Shown here: positions 52,279-60,507 of the stretch, one piece after another | How positions within the stretch are numbered: position 1 is the stretch's first letter | Layout: each line of letters begins with the position of its first letter | Assembly: GCA_017465095.1 (NCBI GenBank) | Contig: JAFTWX010000055.1 | Span: 57,262 to 121,261, forward strand | Length of the DNA: 64,000 nt | Reading direction: 5' to 3' | Source: Lachnospiraceae bacterium | GTDB taxonomy: Bacteria > Bacillota > Clostridia > Lachnospirales > Lachnospiraceae | Translations under genes and position numbers: made by a program | The notes under the pieces: model-generated | The model's input: the letters and a program-made list of their open reading frames with translations, nothing else | Databases searched by the model: none | Told to the model about the DNA's origin: nothing

Positions 52279-53004
52279 ATGAAGACAGTGAATGAAGTAA
52301 GCCGGCTAACCGGAGTGAGTATACGCACTCTGCACTATTATGATGAGATTGGACTTTTGCATCCGACACAGGTGACGGATGCAGGCTACCGGCTGTATGA
52401 CGATACGGCGTTGGAAAAGTTGCAACACATCATGTTGTTCCGGGAACTTGAGTTTCCGCTGAAGGAAATCAAGGAGATTGTTGATAATCCGGATTTTGAC
52501 CGGAATAAAGCTTTGGAGCAACAGATTAAGCTTTTGACACTGAAAAAAGAACATATTGAAAACCTGATTATTTATGCTCGTGGAATACATTTGATGGGAG
52601 TGAAGGATATGGATTTTTCAGCATTTGATACAAAGAAAATGGATGAGTATGCAGCGCAGGCGAAAGCAAGCTGGGGCGATACAGATGCATACAAAGAGTA
52701 TGAAAAGAAAACGGAAGGCTTAAGCAAAGAACAGAAAAACGGGATTGGCATCGGGATGATGGAGATTTTTAAGGAGTTCGGACAGTTGCTTCCGGCTAAT
52801 CCGGGAGATGATTTGGCACAGGCGCATGTAAAGAAACTGCAGGACTATATTACCGAGCATTTTTACACATGCACGAATGAAATTCTCTCAGGGCTCGGAA
52901 AGATGTACGTCTCAGGCGGAAGCATGACGGAAAACATCGACAAAGCCGGCGGGAAAGGTACGGCAGAGTTTGTTTCTGAAGCGATTGAAATTTATTGTAA
53001 ATAG
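52279..53004 (+). CDS. MerR family regulator with TipAS-like ligand domain
   Basis: 241 residues from ATG 52279 (GAGGAGG upstream). N-terminal MerR HTH: VNEVSRLTGVSIRTLHYYDEIGLLHPTQ and DAGYRLYDD. Dimer helix about 80-105. Residues about 115-241 resemble TipAS (QAKASWGDTDAYKEYEKKT, ITEHFYTCTNEILSGLGKMY), which binds thiopeptides and other drugs. No separate target gene is adjacent besides the nitroreductase. Confidence 0.88.
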   Translation: MKTVNEVSRLTGVSIRTLHYYDEIGLLHPTQVTDAGYRLYDDTALEKLQHIMLFRELEFPLKEIKEIVDNPDFDRNKALEQQIKLLTLKKEHIENLIIYARGIHLMGVKDMDFSAFDTKKMDEYAAQAKASWGDTDAYKEYEKKTEGLSKEQKNGIGIGMMEIFKEFGQLLPANPGDDLAQAHVKKLQDYITEHFYTCTNEILSGLGKMYVSGGSMTENIDKAGGKGTAEFVSEAIEIYCK

Positions 53005-53079
53005 TACTTGAATAATATTTTTAATTAACATACGCTTAATTCATGGATATCCTTTAAAACGAAAGAAATGGAGGAAAAC

Positions 53080-53847
53080 ATGAAGAATAATGAGATGTTT
53101 TATGAGATGATTTTCAAGAGAAAGTCATTTCACATGTTCAAGGACATTGGGCGCATTGTGCCGGAGGAACTTGAGGCCATAGAGGCATTTTATCAGACCG
53201 TGCAGCCGCTGGATGTAGATATAAAAACGGCAATGTGTATTGTACCGTCCAAAGAGACGACCTGTAAGCGCGGACAGGAATATTGCATTCTGCTATACAG
53301 TGAGAAAAAGGACGGTTATCTTCCGAATATCGGCTATATCGGACAGCAGCTCGATTTGTATCTGGCATCGCGCGATATCGGAGCTTTGTGGTTTGGAATC
53401 GGAAAAGTCGATGAGCCGCAGTACGACGGGCTTGATTTTGTGATTATGATTGCGATTGCAAAGATGCCTGCGGAGAAGTTTCGGAAAGACATGTTTAAGA
53501 GTAAGAGAAAACCGCTTTCGGAAGTTTGGCTTTGCGAGGCGTCCCCGGAAATCGGAAACATTGCCAGGTTTGCACCAAGCGCCTGTAATACGCAGCCGTG
53601 GAAAGTGGAAGAAGCAGACGGTGAGTTTTTGGTTTACCGATATAAAAAGCCTGGGAAACGCGGAATTATGCCGGCAGACAAGGTGGCCTACTACAATCGG
53701 ATTGATATCGGGATTTTCCTGTTGTTTTTGGAGGTGTGCTTTGTGCATCACAGAGTGGAATTTGACAGGGAGTTGTTTACGGATAACGCCCCGGATGATT
53801 GCGAACAGGTACTTGTGGCGAAATATAAGATGAAAAGGGATATGTAA
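53080..53847 (+). CDS. Nitroreductase family protein
   Basis: 255 residues from ATG 53080 (GGAGG 5 bases upstream). FKRKSFHMF is the FMN-binding RRSxR-like N-terminus, and ASPEIGNIARFAPSACNTQPWKVE contains the APSACNxQPW motif. The N-terminal half is an extra domain as in two-part nitroreductases (TM1586-like). Electron acceptor unknown. Confidence 0.83.
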   Translation: MKNNEMFYEMIFKRKSFHMFKDIGRIVPEELEAIEAFYQTVQPLDVDIKTAMCIVPSKETTCKRGQEYCILLYSEKKDGYLPNIGYIGQQLDLYLASRDIGALWFGIGKVDEPQYDGLDFVIMIAIAKMPAEKFRKDMFKSKRKPLSEVWLCEASPEIGNIARFAPSACNTQPWKVEEADGEFLVYRYKKPGKRGIMPADKVAYYNRIDIGIFLLFLEVCFVHHRVEFDRELFTDNAPDDCEQVLVAKYKMKRDM

Positions 53848-53876
53848 AGGTCAATGTTGTTTTGATAATAGGATGG

Positions 53877-53911
53877 GCCGTCCATTCAAAAGGGAATGGA
53901 CGGCTGTTTTA
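53877..53911 (+). terminator. Terminator after the nitroreductase gene
   Basis: Perfect 11-bp stem GCCGTCCATTC / GAATGGACGGC, then TGTTTT. Confidence 0.92.
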
Positions 53912-54006
53912 CGTTCTGAAAACATATTTCAGCAAACTAGTCCGTAAGCCCATAAATTATTTACGGTTCTCGAGACAAAAAAACGAGCCATGAGAAGAAT
54001 ATACCA

Positions 54007-54035
54007 TTGAAAATCCACTTTCCCTATGATATAGT
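54007..54035 (+). promoter_or_regulatory. Promoter of the MATE transporter gene
   Basis: TTGAAA (54007-54012), 17-base spacer, TATAGT (54030-54035). Confidence 0.7.
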
Positions 54036-54089
54036 GTGCAATGGTAAAAATATAAATGATAGAAATAACCATGAAAAAGGAAGAAAAAA

Positions 54090-55427
54090 ATGAAAGATTT
54101 AACAAAGGGCTATCCGGCAAAGGTCATTATGATGTTTGCCATTCCGCTCATGTTCGGATACATATTCCAGCAATTTTATAACATGGCTGACAGCAAGATT
54201 GTCAGCACCTATGTCGGTACGGATGCGCTGGCAGCAGTCGGTGCGACGGCGGTTGTGTTTAACACGATGATTTTCTTTGTCAACGGTCTGACACAGGGAT
54301 TTTCCATACTTATTGCAAACAGTTTTGGGGCAAAGGATATGCAGGGACTTCGCCGTTATGTGGCGGGCTCCATTGTTTACACCGTAGGAGCAACGCTCAT
54401 TATGACAGTAGCCGGGCTTATATTTATTGTTCCGCTCCTTGAACTTTTGCAGACGCCGCCGGAAATTATGGAAGCGGCAACGATATATGTAAAGATTATT
54501 ATTGCCGGTATGGCAACATCGTCTCTTTATAACATGTGTGCCAACATGTTACGTGCAGTGGGGGACAGCAAAAATCCGTTGTATTGCCTGCTGGTAGCGG
54601 TTGTGCTCAATATTGCGCTGGATATATTGTTTGTGCGGGAGTTTAAGATGGGGATTGCAGGTGCGGCTTATGCGACCGTGATTGCGCAGGCTGTGGCCGG
54701 TCTTATGTGTCTTGGCATCATTCTTTGGAAATTCAGAGAGATATTACCGCAAAAAGGCGATTGGAAGTTTGAAGCGAAACGCTATCGAAACTTGTTTACG
54801 ACCGGTCTTTCGATGGCCTTGATGGGCTGTATTGTCAATGTCGGAACTATTGTGTTGCAAGGGGCAATCAACGGACTCGGAACCGATATTGTTGCAGCGC
54901 ATACGGCCTCCAGACGTGTGTTTGATGTGATGACAGTCATTCTTTACACGGTCGGAATTGCGATGACGACTTATGCAAGTCAGAACATGGGTGCAGGCGA
55001 GCCGAAGCGTGTTCGTCAGGGTGTTCGTCATGCTAATTTGATTGTGACCGGTTTAACGACGCTTTTGATTGTTTTTTGTTATGTGCTTGGTGAGCCGTTG
55101 CTAATTTGGGTGACAGCTACGGAAAATCCTGCAATTGTAGAGCCTTCGGTGATGTACTTGAAGGTGAGCGTCTGGCTGTTTTATGTGTTGGGACCTCTTT
55201 TTGTCATGCGCTGTACACTGCAGGGAATGGGAAGAAAAATCATTCCGCTTTTCTCAAGTTTTATGGAGATGGTTGTAAAAGTGCTGTCGGCGGGATTTTT
55301 GGTTCCGGCGCTTGGTTATTTGGGTGTGGCACTTACAGAGCCGATCAGCTGGATTGTGATGATCATTCCGTTAATCGTGGCTTACTTTGTAAAGCCGCCG
55401 GAGAAAATGATTGAGTCAGAAGAATAA
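54090..55427 (+). CDS. MATE family efflux transporter
   Basis: 445 residues with 12 hydrophobic segments in two halves. Signatures: PLMFGYIFQQFYNMADSKIV in helix 1 and FFVNGLTQGFSILIANSFGA. The MATE/MurJ fold exports cationic drugs in exchange for Na+ or H+. AAAGGAAG precedes the ATG. Confidence 0.92.
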   Translation: MKDLTKGYPAKVIMMFAIPLMFGYIFQQFYNMADSKIVSTYVGTDALAAVGATAVVFNTMIFFVNGLTQGFSILIANSFGAKDMQGLRRYVAGSIVYTVGATLIMTVAGLIFIVPLLELLQTPPEIMEAATIYVKIIIAGMATSSLYNMCANMLRAVGDSKNPLYCLLVAVVLNIALDILFVREFKMGIAGAAYATVIAQAVAGLMCLGIILWKFREILPQKGDWKFEAKRYRNLFTTGLSMALMGCIVNVGTIVLQGAINGLGTDIVAAHTASRRVFDVMTVILYTVGIAMTTYASQNMGAGEPKRVRQGVRHANLIVTGLTTLLIVFCYVLGEPLLIWVTATENPAIVEPSVMYLKVSVWLFYVLGPLFVMRCTLQGMGRKIIPLFSSFMEMVVKVLSAGFLVPALGYLGVALTEPISWIVMIIPLIVAYFVKPPEKMIESEE

Positions 55428-55438
55428 GGGTTTTAGTT

Positions 55439-55471
55439 ACGGGATAAGTCTTGGGATTTATCCCGTTTTTT
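55439..55471 (+). terminator. Terminator after the MATE gene
   Basis: ACGGGATAA / TTATCCCGT, then TTTTT. Confidence 0.92.
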
Positions 55472-55539
55472 CTGTCCGCATTGACGGGGAGTTGGTTCGT
55501 GTTTAAAATGGAGAGGAGAGCAGTAATGAGGTGACGAAG

Positions 55540-56529
55540 ATGAAGAAAAAGGTATGTTTGCTTTTATTAATGACAGGTATCATATGTATGTGCGTTGCTT
55601 GTAATAAAGTTAGCGATGGTGCAACCTCTACGCAGAATTTGATTGTAGAAGTATTAGAGGAGAAATATCCGGAGAAAACATTTGAGGTAATAGGGCAAGA
55701 GAGCTTATATTATAATGTAGTTGACGGAGCGGGAATTCGATTTCAGGTGGAACCAATACAGGTGACACAGGTCAAGTTTTGGTGTACGGATAATTATTTG
55801 GATGCTTACTTTCAAGCGAATGGTACTGTGGAACAATGTAATGAAATTTTAGAACAATTTGGCATAGAGAACAAAGTTGAGCTTGGCGAGCCGTTTGAAG
55901 TGAATCTCGGAGTCATCGACGATGAAAGAAATCGCACACAGATGGAATCGTGTCTGGATGAATTAGGTGAATTGCTGAAGGTGCCGTTCGAAGTGACTTA
56001 TTATGATAAAGGAACCCCGCAACAAGGAGAAAAATATCAAGGGAGTTCTACGGTAGGAACATTTTCGTATATTTCTTTAGATTATACATTTCAAGAACCG
56101 CATATAAGGACTTTTGTAGGAGAGGGAACTATTGCGATAAATGATATACAGAAAGTACTGGATGGACATGCGTTGATTGAGAATATTTTGGTGCAGGTTA
56201 ACGAGTACGATATCATAGGTGAGGCATTGGAACCGGAATTTTATGCGCAGATAAAGGAAGCAGTAGAGGCGGGAGAGCGACCGGTTGAAGTCTATGAAGA
56301 TGATTATAGACATTTTGATATTTCGATAGAGATGATTCATACCAAAATCACAAGCAACACAGATGCATCTATTTTGACGATAGAAAATGAAGGGGAAGAT
56401 GAAAATGGCAATGTGGTACTTCGTGTAATGGCGGAGAATGGGGATGAGTTGTTTTTGCACTTGGGGAAGAATGAAGAAGTTGCGTATAGCTACAAATTGA
56501 ATGATTTGTATATGGCAGAAAAAAAGTAA
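55540..56529 (+). CDS. Lipoprotein of unknown function
   Basis: 329 residues from ATG 55540 (GAGGTGA upstream). Signal MKKKVCLLLLMTGIICMCVAC ends in lipobox CVAC. The body is acidic alpha/beta, with LIVEVLEEKYPEKTFEVIGQ after the anchor, a pattern shared loosely with the 36395 lipoprotein (both have an EKYxxxxFE segment after the anchor). No family recognised. Confidence 0.7.
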   Translation: MKKKVCLLLLMTGIICMCVACNKVSDGATSTQNLIVEVLEEKYPEKTFEVIGQESLYYNVVDGAGIRFQVEPIQVTQVKFWCTDNYLDAYFQANGTVEQCNEILEQFGIENKVELGEPFEVNLGVIDDERNRTQMESCLDELGELLKVPFEVTYYDKGTPQQGEKYQGSSTVGTFSYISLDYTFQEPHIRTFVGEGTIAINDIQKVLDGHALIENILVQVNEYDIIGEALEPEFYAQIKEAVEAGERPVEVYEDDYRHFDISIEMIHTKITSNTDASILTIENEGEDENGNVVLRVMAENGDELFLHLGKNEEVAYSYKLNDLYMAEKK

Positions 56530-56568
56530 TGTGTATGTAAGAATAACTATGAAAGGATTGGGGCGAAA

Positions 56569-56829
56569 ATGATTAGTAAAGTATTTAAAATATCTCTCTT
56601 GATTTATCCGATTACGTTTGTTATAGCGGTATTTCTCGGTACAGTATATGGGATAGATTCCGGATGGGCTATGCCGGCTATGAGCGACGGAGAACTAATG
56701 TATGGCTGGTCTGCAATCTGGAGTTATTTGATTTTGATTGTATGGACATTTGCTATTGTTTATGTGCTTGTAGTGATTTTTCAAGTGAGCTATATAATCG
56801 GGGCGTTAATTGCGAAGATAAGGAAATGA
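56569..56829 (+). CDS. Small membrane protein
   Basis: 86 residues with two membrane segments (about 4-27 and 50-80). GGATTGGGG before the ATG is a weak ribosome binding site. No family recognised. Confidence 0.55.
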   Translation: MISKVFKISLLIYPITFVIAVFLGTVYGIDSGWAMPAMSDGELMYGWSAIWSYLILIVWTFAIVYVLVVIFQVSYIIGALIAKIRK

Positions 56830-56842
56830 ATGGAGGTTAGCC

Positions 56843-57457
56843 ATGGGTATCACTTTGTCCGAGGGTAACATAGATGAATATTTAAAAGAAGATGATGTAA
56901 TTGATTTCGGAAACGAAAACATCACTCGGCTCGCAGATGAATTATATCAAGAAGCGGCTAGTGAAGCGGAGTACATAAGAAAAGCATACGAATTTGTGAG
57001 AGATCATATTTCACATTCGGCAGACATAAATGAGGATGTTCTGACATGTTGCGCATCGGAAGTTTTAAAAGCAGGACATGGGATTTGTTTTGCAAAGTCG
57101 CACTTGCTGGCTGCTTTGTTGCGCTATAAATCTATTCCGGCAGGATTTTGTTATCAAAAGCTAATTTTAGATGATGATACTGCGCCTGTTCTGATTTATC
57201 ATGGGCTAAACGGAGTATATATCAATGAATATAAAAAGTGGATACGTCTTGACGCAAGAGGAAACAAAGAGGGTGTGAATGCGCAGTTCTCATTAGATAA
57301 AGAGTACCTTGCATTTCCTGTCCGGCCGGAAAAAGGCGAGGAAGACGGATTTAAAATATATCCGAATCCGGATAAGAAAGTGTTAGAACGACTGAGAAAA
57401 TACAAGACAAGGACAGAACTTTGGGAAGATTTGCCGACGGAGTTGGAAGAAAGATGA
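56843..57457 (+). CDS. Transglutaminase-like protein
   Basis: 204 residues. GHGICFAKSHLLAALLRYKSIP carries the catalytic Cys, HGLNGVYIN the His and RLDARGNK the Asp of the transglutaminase-like fold. Without a signal peptide it is cytosolic, a peptidase or amidase-like enzyme of unknown substrate. Its stop overlaps the next start (ATGA). Confidence 0.82.
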   Translation: MGITLSEGNIDEYLKEDDVIDFGNENITRLADELYQEAASEAEYIRKAYEFVRDHISHSADINEDVLTCCASEVLKAGHGICFAKSHLLAALLRYKSIPAGFCYQKLILDDDTAPVLIYHGLNGVYINEYKKWIRLDARGNKEGVNAQFSLDKEYLAFPVRPEKGEEDGFKIYPNPDKKVLERLRKYKTRTELWEDLPTELEER

Positions 57458-57906
57458 TTTTGATAAAAAAAGCACAGAAAGAAGATTTGGAAAACATACT
57501 AAAGCTGCAATATTTGGCTTACCTAAGCGAGGCGAAACTCTTTGGTAATACGGATATTCCTCCTTTAAAACAGACGATAGAAGAAGTGTATGAGGAATTC
57601 CGAAAAGGGACGGTTTTAAAGGCAGTGGATGACGCAGGGGAGATAATAGGCTCTGTCAGAGCGCATCAGGAGAACGGAACTGTTTATATCGGTAAATTAA
57701 TGGTTCATCCCGACATGCAAAAGAGGGGAATAGGAACAAGTCTTCTTGCGGAAATTGAAAAGGAGTATTCGGGCCGAAGATATGAGCTTTTTACCAGCAC
57801 AAAAAGTGTTAGTAATATAAGGTTGTATGAACGACAGGGATATAAAATTTTTAAACAAGAGGCGGTGTCTGAGGAGCTGCAATTTGTGTATTTGGAGAAG
57901 GGTTGA
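57454..57906 (+). CDS. GNAT family N-acetyltransferase
   Basis: 150 residues from ATG 57454, overlapping the preceding stop. IGKLMVHPDMQKRGIGTSLLAEIE is the acetyl-CoA motif, and VSNIRLYERQGYKIFKQ the C-terminal helix. Substrate unknown. Confidence 0.88.
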   Translation: MILIKKAQKEDLENILKLQYLAYLSEAKLFGNTDIPPLKQTIEEVYEEFRKGTVLKAVDDAGEIIGSVRAHQENGTVYIGKLMVHPDMQKRGIGTSLLAEIEKEYSGRRYELFTSTKSVSNIRLYERQGYKIFKQEAVSEELQFVYLEKG

Positions 57907-57962
57907 GTGGTAAATCCTTGAATTTCACATCGGTTGATCAGTGCTAATTTTGGGAGGTGACT

Positions 57963-58289
57963 ATGGAAGATATAAAAGCAACTTCAATCTTTGTTTCAGC
58001 AATTTTTGAAGAGGAACCAAAACAATGGGGATTGCGAGGAGATCCTTATTTGTGGGAAGATTTAAAAAAGGAATTTTCGACAGTGCCGATAACAATATCA
58101 TTGGAAGATTTTGTAAAGGAATTTAAAGAAGTATTTGAAAAATATACCGGAAATCCATTAACAAGTGATTGTCATATATTTTTATCCGAATACGCAAATA
58201 GTGGTATGTCCAGTGGACAGATATGTGGAGAATTTTGGATGGACAAGGCACTTCCATTGTTGGTGGAGAGATTAAAGGGTTTTAAATAA
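57963..58289 (+). CDS. Unknown small protein
   Basis: 108 residues from ATG 57963 (GGGAGGTG upstream; GTG 57957 is an alternative). Contains WGLRGDPYLWEDLKKEF and C-terminal MSSGQICGEFWMDKALPLL, a pattern typical of small immunity-like or hypothetical Firmicutes proteins. Function not assigned. Confidence 0.6.
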   Translation: MEDIKATSIFVSAIFEEEPKQWGLRGDPYLWEDLKKEFSTVPITISLEDFVKEFKEVFEKYTGNPLTSDCHIFLSEYANSGMSSGQICGEFWMDKALPLLVERLKGFK

Positions 58290-58379
58290 TTTATAAATGT
58301 AAATCTTTTCGTTTCGTATGACAGAGTGATGTTTTTTCGAACTAAGACATATGAAAATTTAAATTTGCGAGGTGATTGG

Positions 58380-58946
58380 ATGTTTTATTGTGCTTTTCCA
58401 AGTGATTTGAAAGAAAACATAAATAAAGTAATAGAAGCCATGCCTAATAATACATTCAATAATGTTTCTAGCATAATCAGCGATAATAACATTACATATA
58501 CCCTTGACAACAATGTTGTTGAACTTCCGTATAGAATGTATTTGTTAGATATTGCTGATGCAGAGTATGAAAAACTAAGTCAAACTCAAAAAAAAATACT
58601 GTGTTGCATCTACACAAGGAGTTGTAACGGTTATATTAGAGAAAAATATTTGCGAAAATTATTGGATATGCCGTATGAACAATGGAGCATTCCGTTTATA
58701 GTTAAGCTTTGTGACGAATATGTTATTGAAATTCTTGAAATTATATATGACAAACTGAAGGAACGGGACAACACAGACATTCAAAGTTTTTGTTTGAGAA
58801 ACAAAGTCTCAATTAGCAAAAGTTACTCAAGAATGATAAGTTATTGGAATGAGTATTATCGCGGATATGCATTTGATTTCAGGGAATATATTGGTAGAAG
58901 CTTGTTTAGGGAGTGCCTTGGATATGATAGAACATTTGAGAGATGA
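58380..58946 (+). CDS. Unknown protein, AT-rich
   Basis: 188 residues from ATG 58380 (GAGGTGATT upstream); the frame is open to 58326. Visibly more AT-rich than its neighbours, suggesting recent transfer. Helical, with no recognised domain or signal peptide. Confidence 0.55.
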   Translation: MFYCAFPSDLKENINKVIEAMPNNTFNNVSSIISDNNITYTLDNNVVELPYRMYLLDIADAEYEKLSQTQKKILCCIYTRSCNGYIREKYLRKLLDMPYEQWSIPFIVKLCDEYVIEILEIIYDKLKERDNTDIQSFCLRNKVSISKSYSRMISYWNEYYRGYAFDFREYIGRSLFRECLGYDRTFER

Positions 58947-58972
58947 AATCCAATTCACATAGGAGAAAACCG

Positions 58973-59115
58973 ATGAATAATTTAACCATAAAATATAATG
59001 AACTAAGTGCAGAAGAATTTATTTTGTGGAGTGAGGTTGAGATTAGATGGAGGCTATAGTTATGAAACCATTTTAGAAAAATGGCCATGGCTCGTGTGTT
59101 GGGGAATAGATAATA
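58973..59115 (+). pseudogene. Remnant of a GNAT acetyltransferase gene
   Basis: NNLTIKYNELSAEEFILW is the start of a GNAT family common in these bacteria; the frame soon stops (after EIRWRL). Downstream, near 59081, the out-of-frame piece KMAMARVLGN is the first core strand of the same family. The remainder is deleted. Confidence 0.65.
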
Positions 59116-59131
59116 AAGGGAGGACGATAAT

Positions 59132-59362
59132 ATGCCACATGTAGAAATAAAATGCTTTCCGGGAAGAACAGAGCAGCAGAAAGCATTATGCGCAGAAAAA
59201 ATTGCGGAAGTGCTAGCGGAGACATGGGATTGTAAGATGTCAAGTGTTTCTGTTTCAATTAAAGATGTTCCGAAAGACCGGTGGAAAGAAGAAGTATGGG
59301 ATGCGCAGATTATAGCGGATGAACCGCACTTGTACAAAAAGCCGGGATATACATACGAATGA
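59132..59362 (+). CDS. 4-oxalocrotonate tautomerase family protein
   Basis: 76 residues. MPHVEIKCFPGRTEQQK places the catalytic Pro directly after the initiator Met, as in the tautomerase superfamily. GGGAGGACG precedes the ATG. The substrate is unknown; the length fits the small 4-OT group. Confidence 0.85.
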   Translation: MPHVEIKCFPGRTEQQKALCAEKIAEVLAETWDCKMSSVSVSIKDVPKDRWKEEVWDAQIIADEPHLYKKPGYTYE

Positions 59363-59427
59363 AAGATTGATACATGATTTTCTCTACTTTTCGCAGGTAG
59401 AAAACATGTCCTCGTGCAGTTATAAAA

Positions 59428-59475
59428 GAGCTTTGTTTCTGTGCCCGTGTCAGTCACAGAAGTAAAGCTCTTTAA
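59428..59475. terminator. Bidirectional terminator between convergent genes
   Basis: AAAGAGCTTT ... TTCTGTG pairs with CACAGAA ... AAAGCTCTTT, a two-part stem of about 17 bp; T tracts are short, stronger on the minus strand. Confidence 0.65.
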
Positions 59476-59524
59476 TTAGCAGGTAGAGGGTATAATTTGT
59501 TGAACGATGCAGTATCGGAAAAGA

Positions 59525-59860
59525 CTATTTCCGAATGTTTTTAAGCAGCACAATGATAAGCACTGTCATAATTCCGATTTCAAATAAATAATACGCCCAA
59601 AGCGGCACCGGAAGCGGCGCACCATAACGGTTCGGACGCCTGTTCAGGAATTCAATTATCGTTTCCCCCCTGACCGCGCAGACAAACTGAAAAAAGAACC
59701 CTATTGCAGATAGTGATGAAACAATGCCAACTATGCCGACCGCTCTTGCACGCGGGCCGCCCATTTCATCGGCGGGCATCCCCGTAATCGTGCGATAGAC
59801 CACGACCATTATCGCAACTGACACCGCACACAGCACAAATGATACGATTTTACTATACAT
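59525..59860 (-). CDS. Small membrane protein
   Basis: 111 residues from ATG 59860 on the minus strand (GAGGAA 6 bases upstream); the frame is open further upstream but without a start context. Three membrane segments (about 4-22, 40-65, 85-107). No family recognised. Confidence 0.6.
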   Translation of the reverse strand: MYSKIVSFVLCAVSVAIMVVVYRTITGMPADEMGGPRARAVGIVGIVSSLSAIGFFFQFVCAVRGETIIEFLNRRPNRYGAPLPVPLWAYYLFEIGIMTVLIIVLLKNIRK

Positions 59861-60084
59861 ATATCGTTCCTCACTTTCTGATTTTATCATGAAATCAGCA
59901 ATCATATTCCCTGTTTTATCATATTCCTGCGGAAAATGCAACTGCTGCCGGAACAAAATAAGAAAAAATACAGCTGCCAACCACTCATAATCAGCCGTCC
60001 CCCCTTACTCGTACCCCTATTCTATTTTTGAGAGCACCGCGACATCTTTCGCGTAGGACTTGACAAACTTACTATAATATTTTT

Positions 60085-60113
60085 TTGCTTTTATAGTATT
60101 TAGGCTATATAAT
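60085..60113 (+). promoter_or_regulatory. Orphan promoter
   Basis: TTGCTT (60085-60090), 17-base spacer, TATAAT (60108-60113). No intact gene follows within 200 bases; it may have served a lost gene. Confidence 0.5.
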
Positions 60114-60344
60114 ACTCACAGCATAACAATTAAGAAAGGCTTGATTTTTACCAGACGTTCTTTGTATCAATCGTCTGCGGTCAGACTCTTCAGCAGACCT
60201 TCTTCATGGTAGGTGCGGTCAAAATGACGGACTGTTTCTGCTGCGATTGACGAAGCATACGCGGATTTGTCCTTCGGCATGAGCAGTTGAACGATGCACC
60301 ATTTTTGGCGGGTCATTCAACAGAGATTTAATTAAGATCAAGAT
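60114..60344. other. Gene-poor stretch with remnants
   Basis: A minus-strand piece (MPKDKSAYASSIAAETVRHF..., about 60169-60282) has protein-like composition but no ribosome binding site. Probably decayed DNA; nothing else seen. Confidence 0.35.
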
Positions 60345-60494
60345 ATGACATCTATTATTGCAGAAATGATGAAAATTTCTGTTGATGAAGCAATTAAAAT
60401 GCAAGGTGGAAATCCATCAATGATTGTGGTTACAAATAAAACAAAAACAAATGGTTCTTCTACAATTTGCTTTACAGATAGTATGATAGTTTAA
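60345..60494 (+). pseudogene. C-terminal remnant of a DUF5688-like gene
   Basis: 49 codons (MTSIIAEMMKISVDEAIKMQ, then NPSMIVVTNKTKTNGSSTI). The MIVVTNKxKxNGSS pattern resembles the C-terminal part of DUF5688 proteins. No ribosome binding site. Too short to be functional. Confidence 0.4.
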
Positions 60495-60507
60495 AGAAGG
60501 GGAGAAA

